This document shows, piece by piece, positions 23,101 through 32,384 of a stretch of 64,000 bases of DNA. Both the position numbers and the translations under genes were made by a program. The notes below the pieces were generated by a model. The model worked only from the letters and a program-made list of their open reading frames with translations. It made no database searches and had not been told where the DNA came from. This DNA comes from Haliclona indistincta (taxonomy: Eukaryota; Porifera; Demospongiae; Haplosclerida; Chalinidae). The stretch covers positions 5,536,314 through 5,600,313 of the forward strand of contig OZ024785.1 of assembly GCA_964017065.1 (NCBI GenBank), written 5' to 3'. Positions within the stretch are counted from its first letter, which is position 1, and each line of letters opens with the position of its first letter.

Positions 23101-23752
23101 AATATGCAGCAAACGCATTGCCTCCAGGACAGAATAACGTACCTAACACTGCACACTCTGTATCGATTGAAGGATACTGATTGCGAAACAACGAAGAATT
23201 CTCGATGGTAATATTGAAGCTGTTGATTAATAAAAGACCAAAGGAAGAAGAATTTTGAACAGAAACACTAAGCAAGTGACTCTTATACAAGTGTATCATG
23301 GCTAAAGCAACGCTACCATATCCTCCAAAATCATCAATAGATATAATACTGCCACAATTAGTCAATGTGATTGTTTCAATTGTGATGGAGCTGCTGTTAA
23401 AGAAGGCAAATCCTCCTCCAGTGCCATTGCAATCTATGACTACGGTTGACTGCATCACAGTCTCGTGAGCTCCTTGCTCTATTACTCCAATACCTTTCAG
23501 AGTCAAGTTGCTGACATTGTTGATTACAATAAGTTCTTGCTGCTCGAGAACGTGGCGTCCTTCAAGAAAGTAAAAGATAGTGTTGCTACTGAAGAATGCA
23601 CTTGGTTGGCTGGTGTAGTAAGAGAGCTCGTGACAAGTAGAATAATTGAGGCTGCAGGGAGCTGTTCTGTTTGTTGTAGCCACGTAATACGTTATTTCAG
23701 CTGTAGTCGCAGCAAAGCAGCACAGCAAAATGGAGAGCCCTGCCTTGAACAT
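20102..23752 (-). CDS. Beta-helix multi-pass membrane receptor, paralog 2
   Basis: The frame is open from 23914, but the likely start is the Met at 23752, since it begins a good signal peptide (MFKAGLSILLCCFAATTA) and keeps the start clear of channel 1 exon 1 on the other strand. That gives 1,216 residues in one exon. The ectodomain of about 700 residues has beta-helix-like repeats (FFNNSGNDGGGMALYGS, GGGMFV) and many sequons, then Cys-rich segments ending CGGCADGLSLLL and about seven or eight membrane segments (for example GIILVALLILLNLTVSVG, IWLILSLIIIFARFSV). The cytoplasmic tail is short. The C-terminal half resembles the gene at 5971-10161. A truncated copy lies at 40794-41480. Ligand unknown. 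Confidence 0.8.
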   Translation of the reverse strand: MFKAGLSILLCCFAATTAEITYYVATTNRTAPCSLNYSTCHELSYYTSQPSAFFSSNTIFYFLEGRHVLEQQELIVINNVSNLTLKGIGVIEQGAHETVMQSTVVIDCNGTGGGFAFFNSSSITIETITLTNCGSIISIDDFGGYGSVALAMIHLYKSHLLSVSVQNSSSFGLLLINSFNITIENSSLFRNQYPSIDTECAVLGTLFCPGGNAFAAYSDKYLDENSLPLKHRSRLEILRSNISFGLGIQYGFGGGLKIEFINSVFVYSVDILIDGVVAYGNAGISGANFNIETSNRVASLNVIINNTLSLFGNTLSFAEELVAKYSGILSLTNGAGLHFSNNADITQDVTISIYNSEFSHNLADIGGGMSIFWISSTAGEVLLDSCVFRNNTGGDTTALFINHIVDFGYNSSSPNVAVTDVTVDANQASNEIPLQSAITIQNVPTVDFSNLVVSNNPTTGLTAYSSNLVFSGESNSFFNNSGNDGGGMALYGSSYIVLNRPARVSFRRNHAAGRGGGMFVSQPITPNNAQCFFQLIPDVFGPMEIVMSENTAAVAGSDLYGGDQLDTCFSLAGFDTLFEFSDQTGQSVISSSPTKVCTCPELDNVDCSIYEYSTAAVPGKMFSIPAGTVGNRNGLTPAVIAVNFTDTNIVDTFATTTANCTSLVYTLQATNTNQTEISIIVSLESAFILAPQNFIARVTILPCPVGFELNTEAGICDCSNQLRDMISNVTCNVITDEVSRQGNAWMGFSIETNCTLVSSACPLDYCNQELVTFNVTDSDPQCALNRSGVLCGGCADGLSLLLGSNRCGECSNAYITLLLPFGLAGIILVALLILLNLTVSVGTVNGLIFYANIVKIGESFFFPQGPVPVLSQFISWINLDLGIELCFFDGMTGCYKAWLQFVFPIYIWLILSLIIIFARFSVRLQRLVGSHVVPVLSTLLLLSYTKLIRTVIQALYNTYVSSCEGQTLTVWFADGNIPYLTGCHLPLFIVSLIVLVLFIFPYTLFLLAAPFIEVYLTGYKCFRWFARLKPVLDAYGGPYEDKFRVWTGVLLLVRVVLALISSLAADSMSISIAAMVTTSVILLTVHCFARQQVYNKWYLNILEITFILNLILLGYFTIQPDEELGKFARILLLSIALVKFVGILLYHVLLRLKPRLDLIGVFQTKARKVFKQKKESKTLDDITFITSAGRDDILSDRHRETLLGSDYHEFVIDDNN

Positions 23753-23869
23753 CTCGTTTCGTTCCGGAGACAACGCCCCCATAACCAACAATGAGGTTGC
23801 GTCATCAATGAATATACATAACATATTTGTAAGGCACCCAGGACCGAGTCTATGCGTCAAGATAGCTGT
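23753..23869. promoter_or_regulatory. Bidirectional promoter, receptor 2 / channel 1
   Basis: 117 bp between the likely receptor start (minus) and the channel 1 start (plus). A related 5' segment is kept before channel 3 (41430-41587), where the receptor body is decayed, so this region probably suffices for channel expression. No TATA box is seen. Confidence 0.55.
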
Positions 23870-26800
23870 ATGGCAGCTGATCCAGGTGACTTTTTTGAAT
23901 TGAAGTCGGCCCAAACATCGATAGCATTGGAAGAAAGTGAGCTCTCAGAGCAAGAGCCACTGGGCTCACTCCAGGTATTGTACTAAGACATGATCGATGG
24001 TGCACGCGTATGCACTACATAATGCAACATGCTTGCGTGTCTCTTGTTAGCACCTCGAGATGTGAATCGGAGACATGTAGCAGTAACCAATCAGCAGGTT
24101 CCGCGTTTAGTATGGCGGTTTGTAATGCAGAGGTTCAGGGTTCGATTCTCACTATGTACATGTATTTATAGTTTTATTTTTTACCAGAAAACTAAGTTTT
24201 AGCTAGTCGTGACACTCTCGACGATCCTTAGTGAGGGCCGGAGGCCCTGTTTAGAACGACCCTCCCGACGATCTTTAGCTAGGGCCGACGGCCCTGTTTA
24301 GGTCGACCCTCCTGACGATCCTTAGCCAGGGTCAAAGGCCCCGTTTAGGACGACCCTCCCGACTTTGTGCAGTTAGGAGGTGTTTAGGGTTAGTGTCTTT
24401 CGTACGCGAGCGCTGTGATGATCGTGTGAAGTGGGCCATATGTATTAAGCTTGCGCTACTATTATCAATTAGTACATATCGTGACACATACCTATCTGTG
24501 CATAATACTGAGCTTTATGAAGTCTTTCATGCATTTAGGATATTTCTACGAAGAGAGAAAGCAAGAGAGAGGAAGTCATGGTAAATGCAATACTAACCTG
24601 AGGTTAAATTAATGAACTATTGTAATTATAAGGAGTGGATGGAATCTCAATATCCAGTGTTGGCTGAAGCCATCAAAACTACACATACTGTTGATTCTTT
24701 TCATCTTGCTGAAGAGAATAAGCAAGAGTTCCCTCATGATTATGTGAGATTTAAATCACCTTTTGTTATTAAGTACATCATGTGCTACTTATCACACGTA
24801 TAGGCTCTCAGAGTAACAGAAGAGATGGCCACTAGGTTATTGAGCAATGCAGAACAAGACATTGAAGTTCTGTCAAGAAGGAGGGTTTATCTGAAGTCCA
24901 TGTTCTTTTGTGTGACTCCTGAATCACTGACTCCACTAGCAGCTTTGATGTATCAAGAGTTTGAGAAGATTTGTACTCGCAACGGTGGAACAGAGAGCTT
25001 GCAATTGCGTATGGTGTTTCAATATGAAGATGACAAGAAGGTTCTACACAAATTAATATTGTTGTAATGTGCATGACATTTGTACATTGGCAGGTCATCC
25101 AACTCTGTATTTGTCTCTTTGTGAGAGGACTACTTAACAAAGAAGCTGCTGAACAGATTTGTAAAGAAAGTGATAATGAGGTGTTTCATTGTATGCTATC
25201 TTTAATGCCACAATCTCATTTACCAATCTTTGTAGAAAGTTCAAGAGACAATGGAAGACATGATTAACATGAAGGAACTAAAAGTAAATTGTGCTCTTGA
25301 TTTTAAACGATCACTTTCAATTTTCATAGGGAGCTCCAAAGGAGTTGCTTGCAGCATCTGAAGATGTGCAACGATCACTCTATAGTGCATATCGTGGCTG
25401 GAGGGAGATCCCACAAACTGATGTGAGAATAGGGGTTTTACAAAACTACGTCATCTGCAACAATTGCCATAGTAACGCGTGTAGCTGCCATTTTGAATGG
25501 GCCCACTTCTGTACGCATGGTGTGACTGGGATACTGCAGATGCATGTCACAACTTCTCAGGTTCATGGTTAGCAAGAAATGTCATCAACAAGCTGGTATT
25601 CATTATTATTTGTGATAGTGCAGTCTATTAGTACAGTGGCCGATCCAGAGGGGTTCCAAGGGTTCCATGGAACCCCCTACGCACTCAATAATGATATTCA
25701 CAAGCTACATTAATTGCCATACCTAGCTTATGAGGAATTTAGTTTACACAATCATAACTGGTGCAAGACTGGTAGCACTTAGCTAAACTAACAAGTGAAT
25801 AATCGGAATTTAATGGAAAATTGACTGAGTTTTGACCAAAAGTGGGCATGGTTTTCATAAATTTACGCCCGCGCAAGTGTGCCCGTTAAACTAAAAAACC
25901 TCTTCTCCAATCCTAGATCCGCCTCTGTAGTATAGTACAGGCGGTGAATCTTGTACAAGTTCAGTGGCCACATTCAAAATGGCAGCTGAACTCGTTACTA
26001 TGGTAATTGTTGTAGATGACGTAGTCTTGGCTATAAGACGGCAAGCTTACATTTTTATATCTTGTGTGTGTATAGGCTAAACACATCACAGATGCAATAG
26101 AGAAACACTTGACACGAAGTGATGAAGAGAAGAAGGCATATTTGGCATCGATGTACTTTTCACTTAATTATCATACACTGCTTCCACTGGTAATTGCAAT
26201 GTTTCAAAAGTACAAAGAAATATGTCCAGACAAGCTAGAGCTGTTGAAAGGGGACCACAACGAAGAGTGGAATGTGAGTGACTAAATATAATTGTATGTG
26301 TTAATTATACCATTATAGCCAAAGTTTCTGGGAAGAGTGCTACTCAGACGAAAACTACTGACCAAAGAAGAATATGACAAAATTAACCCAAAGGTTATAG
26401 ACATACTGATAGTTGTGACCTTGAATTGTGCTGCTCATTTACAATAGAGTTGCACACCTGAAGAACTGCTTGTTGTAAAAGAGCTGGTAATGCGTACAAT
26501 ATTTACTACTAGTACACAATCATACATCTCTAACTAATACAGAGAAGAAGAATATTTGAGAAATTCAATTTGGGAGTGATCTTTGATGAGGTATGGGAGG
26601 ATGGCTGTGATTTACTGGATTACCACAACCAACTGCCATATGATGATGTAAGAACAACAAATTTTGTTATAAAATATTCATACTCATGAGCAATGTAGGC
26701 TGTTGCTGTTTCAAAAATAATGTTACCACTTTTGAATGGATCTGCAGACCAGAGAAATATTTATCTGTATACAATGAATTTATTCTCAGGTCAATGGATA

Positions 26801-29800
26801 ATCCAAGGTACATTCATCCTGCATTATTTCACATTGCATTCAGCCGCGGAATCGGGCTGAATTAATAAAAACGTACTTACCAGGTGTTGATGGACTATAT
26901 AGCAATGTAGCTGTCCTCATGTATCAACAGTACATGGACCAGTTCCCAGACTTCTACAGCGAGTTGGAAAAACCTACTTTCTCGGAGTACATTGTCAGTA
27001 ATTTTAATGTGTGTGATATCCTTATTATTACCTATATAATATAAATTATTATAGCACCTATTCTATGTGAAGAACTTGTGGCAGTGGAATGTATTGAGTG
27101 AAGTAGCTATTAGCTTCTATATTAAATCTATTTTCTGTCATCGAAGAGATCGGGTCACCATTTCTCATGGTCTTCTACCTCTGCTTTTTTCATTGGTATG
27201 TACAACTGTAGCAGATGTACAATAATGCTCAATCTTTCACCATAGCCCACCACAGTGTATATGCCTGCAATTGTCAGTTCTGATGCTAGTGATTTCTCAA
27301 AGAGTGTTTGGATTCAGTCATCTCATGATTTCGATCAAAGCAGCTTCATGAGAGTCCTTGTTGCTGCAGCGATAGAGAGAGAAGAGCAGTCTCACCCAAA
27401 GAATGAAGCACCGTTTCAAGTTTTGGTGAAATCACTAAGAAATCACCAATCCTCAAGCAAGAAGGTACAACTAGTACTGAACATGTATGCACTATAAGTA
27501 TCTGTTCCCACAAGGTTGAGCTCATACTGAATATTATACTACCTCAAGCACAGTTGGATCGTGACCTGTGGGATTGCAGGATGGACGACTCAGTCCCTTT
27601 ATACATTTTAGCTGCTCGCAGAGGTTCGCATTTTATCAATGTTGCTTTCAGACTTTTGGAATATCTGGACGAACAGTATAAAGATTCTTTATCTATGATT
27701 GTAAGAGTGATACAACTGATAGGTGATGATAAAACTGATGACCACACAGTAAGTCTTTTGAACATAAATGTTTTTCGATACTGATTATGCATGCAGGTAG
27801 AAATTATGATTAACAAAGTGATTGATACAATTGCATTTAGAGACATTGAAAAAGTTGAATTGGCTAGATCTTGTTTCCGCTATGCTGGCAAAGGCAGTCG
27901 TTCACTCACTGCAGTATTGCTATGGAAATGTTACTCACATCTTCTGACCTTCCTTGATTTGGTATGAATTCACTCATACCTGAGACTCTTTACATTTTTG
28001 CTTTTCAGCTGTCTGATGCAAAAAATGAAGATGTTCCATTTGCTATACTGGAGGAGTTCAACATTGATCTGTACTCACGCACTAAGGCTGAAAAAGCCAC
28101 CAATTTACTCCATGTTGCTGCTGGAAAGGGTTACACTAGAGTTGTTGAGCTAGCATTGGAAAGAGGCTTTACTAAACTGTTGACATACACCGATGAGAAG
28201 GATCAGTATCCAGTGCAAGTTGCCTTAGAGCAAGAACACTATGGCACTGCAGCAGTGATGCTGAGAGCCATGAATGACTAGTGAGCAGTGTAAACAAACT
28301 ATTAAGTAAACATAACTTGTGTGGGCTCTGTGTATATGACTGATAGCTAATGATTTCTGTCTGAGAGGGTTAAAAGAATTTCATTAGTGACCAAAGATTC
28401 TTTACTGTGTCACTTTACTGGTTTTATATCATTGTTTCTTTGCAGCAAACTATGTCTTGCTGAGTCCAGTCAAGATACCAACAGTACAGACGGTGTTGCT
28501 GCAGAATCAAGAGTCAATTTTAGAGAGCTGTTGGATCGTCTAAAAGAGTTGATTGAGTCATCGGACGATGACTCCGAGCGTGCAGATATAGTACACAAAA
28601 GAGAAGCTGTGAGCTAATGATATCTTCTCATGCACTGATATGTAGCACATTTTGTCACAGCTCCAGGAGTGTGTAGTGGCTATTCTGGACTCTACAGTAG
28701 ATCGTGATAGTCGTATAAACTGTTATGACTTGCTAGAGGTTTATAATGAAAGCACTCCTGACAATAGATTGGACTTTAGTTGTCCCTCTATTGAATTTAT
28801 CATGAGAAATCATGAATATTCCCAGGTAACCACACATACAATGCTGTGTTTCTAGTGATAATATGTGTATTACTAGTTCAAGGCCATCATTGATCATGGA
28901 AGTTTTCAATCTCTTGTAAATTGCAAATGGAAAATATACAGTCGAAAACTATTCCTGTAAGTACACAATGTCTATTACAAATTAATATAGTGGCTTTTTC
29001 TCTGATAGACTATACTTTGTGACATATTTATTTTTCCTGGCATTACTAACAACTACATTTGTTCTTGGAGCCATCAAAGCTGGTAGCCCATCTGAGTATA
29101 ACCAGCCATTGGATTGGTTCAGACTGTTCTGTGAGATTGTGGTCTTGTTACTGATTATTGTTGACATCATGCTTGAAATAAAGCACTTCTAGTAAGGAGT
29201 CTAATAAATTATAGTATCATTGGTACATGTACATATGATGTGCATCCTATTCTACAGCCACACTGTGCGTCGTTATTCATGGAGAGTGTATTTTACTGAT
29301 TGGACTAACTGGCTTGATGGTCTTGCCATTTTGCTAACACTATTGGTTATACCATTTCGAATTGTTGATCGTGATGAGCAGTGGGTGTTTGTGGCTCTGG
29401 CATACATTTTACACTGTTTGAGAGTATTTAAGTATGCAATCATCAATAAGTAAGTTAAATTTCAAATTGTTCTTGAAACAAATGTGTTCTTGAATTCACA
29501 CATACAGGTCTATTGCAGTTTATGTAAAGACACTTTATCTGATAATCAAACGTGACATCGTACAGTTCTTGGCAGTATTCCTAGTTGTAACAATTTCATT
29601 TGGAGGTGGATTATACTTTTCCTTGAGAGCAGACACTTGCAGACTAGCAGATCAAACGACAACTGATGAAGTTGGATTAAACTTCACTCCCGCAATCAAC
29701 ACCAGTTTCTGTCTACATCCAGATGAAACAAGGTGAGGATACTACCAGGTGTAGTATCAAGAGTGGTAGTATGTGTTGATAAACTTACATACAGTCAAAT

Positions 29801-30779
29801 ATACCTGTCGTGGTTGACTGGATTGCGTCTGCTCATTGATGGAAATGTTATCAACCCGTACATTTTTGGAGATCGAGGATTCTGGCAAGTTTTTTATTAT
29901 CATCAATTATCATCAAGCCATCAAGCATGATAATCATTATTCTTTGTCCTTCAGGTGGTTTAGTGTTATAATCTACATGGTATTCTTGTTCTTGGTGGCA
30001 GTAATATTGACCAGCCTGCTTATTGCTCAGTTCAATAAGAGCTATACAGAGATTACTGAAACTGCCAGACAGACAATCACTCCTGACCGAGCCAAGTTTC
30101 TTGTGAAACAGCAATCGACACCCTCATGGGCTGAATTCTTTTTTGTGAGACAAAAATACATGAGATAATATTATGTACACATGTTATTTTACAATGTCCG
30201 TTATAGCGGTTGGTAATACGACAGTGGAGGATAAAGCTCATGCCTGCATCAGATCTGTATCGTTCCTTTACACCATACAAGAAAAGAGATGATGGTTAGT
30301 TTACCAATTTTTAATTATAAGGACAGGAATAGCACCATGTAATTTTTGTTAGCCAGCTAGCTAGTCTTTTCTTTTATCTCTTTCACTTTAAATAATGTAG
30401 AAAATGTCAATGATTTGGGAAAGATTCACAAGCACCTCTTATCATCAACCAGCACAGATCAGAAACAATTCAAAGGTGAACTATACTTTGTGAACATTAA
30501 GTTTTGATCTCACTTTCTCTCTGGTATTCTTCAGAGTTACGAGCACAATTGAAAGAAGTCAAAGCCAATATGGACGATATTGCAAAGAGCACCAAAGAGC
30601 AAATTACTACTTGTTTAAGAGAAGAGATGAATAATCAAGCAGCACAAATACAGCAGACTGTCCAGTCTGACTTGAGTAGTCAGAGTGAAGTGGTCAAGGA
30701 ACTACAGAGTGAAGTGAGAAGTCTAGCAGAATCTCTGGGAGAGGTGAAGGATATGCTCCAACGAGTGCTACAAAAATGA
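23870..30779 (+). CDS. TRP-like cation channel, array copy 1 (possible frameshift)
   Basis: Twenty-nine exons predicted, about 1,374 residues. Exon starts include 23870, 24539, 24633, 24804, 25094, 25236, 25330, 26076, 26319, 26448, 26543, 26699, 26844, 27055, 27246, 27515, 27797, 28009, 28446, 28661, 28877, 29009, 29258, 29508, 29795, 29955, 30207, 30401 and 30535. Order: start exon MAADPG..., three copies of an unrecognised helical module (exons 3-6, 7-10, 11-14), ankyrin-like repeats (PLYILAARRG, LHVAAGKGYTRVVELAL), six membrane segments (exons 22-26; FVTYLFFLALLTTTFVLGA is S1, WFSVIIYMVFLFLVAVIL is S6), then LLIAQFNKSY and a coiled coil. Family knowledge places this with Ion_trans/TRP channels; subfamily is unclear. 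Exon 13 (26844-26993) is one base out of phase with exon 12 and gives TGA, unlike copies 2 and 3. Either a lesion or an assembly error. Confidence 0.75.
24095..24160 (+). repeat. tRNA-like (SINE-type) fragment
   Basis: In channel 1 intron 1 there is gggttcgattctcac, a close match to the tRNA T-arm / Pol III B box, preceded about 30 bp upstream by tagtatggcgg, a weak A box. No full cloverleaf can be drawn, so it is a tRNA pseudogene or SINE head rather than a tRNA gene. Confidence 0.35.
24218..24365. repeat. Three tandem ~48-bp hairpin units
   Basis: Three copies of a unit with the order gacgatc-tttag-agggccgacggccct-gtttagg-cgaccctcc. The middle copy contains a perfect inverted repeat (agggccgacggccct); the others are slightly altered. 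Located in channel 1 intron 1, about 250 bp into the intron. Confidence 0.8.
25432..26032. mobile_element. MITE in channel 1 intron 7
   Basis: A 601-bp insertion with imperfect terminal inverted repeats of about 65 bp (core aactacgtcatctgcaaca at the left, its complement at the right). The matching intron in channel 3 (43944-43990) is the empty site and shows one ATA where channel 1 has ATA on both sides (25429-25431 and 26033-26035). No transposase frame, so non-autonomous. Confidence 0.75.
25634..25927. mobile_element. hAT-like MITE nested in the larger MITE
   Basis: Terminal inverted repeats CAGTGGCCGATCCAG (left) and CAGAGGCGGATCTAG (right, complement) match a widespread hAT-type end. 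294 bp, no coding potential. The 8-bp flanks are similar but not identical, so the target duplication is unresolved. Confidence 0.6.
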
Positions 30780-30964
30780 AAGCCCGTATATCGAAACATT
30801 TTAATACTATAACTAGCTAGTCATTTGAAGTACACGTATCAACGTAGTTACTGAATTGTAGAGTAGATTACACTATGTAGGATAGTTGAGTAGATTTAGA
30901 TGTCCCTCTTTTAGAGTTATCACATTATAATGCACACATTTTTGTCTCAATATTATAGTTTGTT

Positions 30965-31556
30965 TTATTAAGAGTCCATGTGGACGAGAGCTGATGAAGA
31001 TCTAGCAATACTTGCTGCATATCTGCACAACAGAAGTATATAACACTACAATACATTAGCTGATCGAGAGTATACCTTGAGCAGACATTGCTTGTGTTTC
31101 ATCCGCACAATGAGAATTTGCCGGCTTATTTTCTCTCCCACACAAAACAGTATTGTGTGATGGTGTTGCCTCAATGTTCTCCTTGTCAGCAGTGAAGGTT
31201 TCTGTGACAGCTTCGTCTTCTTCTACTCTCAATTTTACAGTGGAAGATGAACGAATTGATCTAGGCTGGTCAGATCCAAGAGCAATACCTTCTTGCCGTA
31301 GTGTTGTCTATAAAAGCAGAAGCAATGTGATACAAAATAATCTCACAGTACATGTGCAATGAAGGGATACTGACCATTAGTAAGTTACGCTCCACTTGAA
31401 CAGAATGTAGCTTCTTCCGACACACGTCCAATTCATGCTCAACCTACATGCGTGAGAAATGTGTAAAACAGGTATAATGGAACACAACAAGCAGTTACCT
31501 GTGCTTTGCTGAGCTCCACAGCCTCTACTGCTCTCTCCTTATCTCTCTCAGCCATG
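30965..31556 (-). pseudogene. CCHCR1 3'-end fragment 1
   Basis: Near-identical over about 590 bp to 57665-58265, covering the last three CCHCR1 exons and part of the exon before them. The terminal exon has lost several bases around the stop codon (attaagagtccatgtgg), and homology ends abruptly at 31556. A leftover of segmental duplication lying 3' of channel 1 just as CCHCR1 lies 3' of channel 3. Confidence 0.85.
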
Positions 31557-31574
31557 CATGTAGGGGTCACTTTT

Positions 31575-32099
31575 GTTAGTCAGCTAGCTAGTCTTAATTT
31601 ATGATACATTTAATCTCAAATTAATTTCATGTAGAAAATGTCAATGATTGGGAAAAAATTCATAATCAGCTCATATCATCAACCAGCTCAGATCAGAAAC
31701 AATTCAGAGGTGAACTATACTTTGTGATCATTAAGTTTTGATCTCTGGAATTCTTCAGACTTACGAGCACAATTGAAAGAAGTCAAAGCCGATATTGCAA
31801 AGAGCGCAAAGGAGCTAGTTACTACTACTTGTTTAAGAGAAGAGATGAATAATCAAGCAGCACAAATAGAGGCCGTGCAGTCTGAGGCCAAAGAGTGAAA
31901 TGAGAACTCTAGTGACAGCTTTCCGTGAGCAGACAGAGCTAGTCATTGAGCAGCAGAGACAGATAAAGGAATCATTGTAAGAATATATTAATACTGAAAT
32001 GTTTAAATTGTATTTAATTTTGATCTTTCTTTCTCTTAGGAAATCACTCGGAGAGGTAAAGGATTTTCTCCAAAAAGTGCTAGAAAAAATTAATGAATA
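31575..32099 (+). pseudogene. Channel 3'-end fragment (coiled-coil exons)
   Basis: Matches exons 28-30 of the channel genes: AAAATGTCAATGATT..., then the coiled-coil exon with LRAQLKEVKADIAKSAKE, then the last small exon ending in a stop at 32097. The coiled-coil exon is frameshifted (stop at GAGTGA near 31897). It has the split last exon found only in channel 2. No membrane exons are present. Confidence 0.8.
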
Positions 32100-32384
32100 A
32101 AACAACTCAGTTTCTTCAAGTTGCTTGTGATGTTTCTAGTGAAAATTACAAATTACTTTGTAATAATTATTGTCGATGAGATTATTAGAAAACAGAGCAC
32201 AACATAGATGATTATACCTGACAAAGAAATGAATATAAATAGACATGTGATAAGTGATGCCATCCAAGTGGGAAGGGGAGCCAAAGAATGCGTCGCCTAA
32301 TTCAAGGATTACGTATTCATTCTTCAATTGGCAGTCCGCAGTCAAGTACGCTGTCGATCGAGTTGACGACTGCTGGATGAACTG

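Noticed and set aside
23753..23914. N-terminal extension of receptor 2
   Set aside because: Would overlap channel 1 exon 1 on the other strand and precede the signal peptide; the Met at 23752 is a better start.
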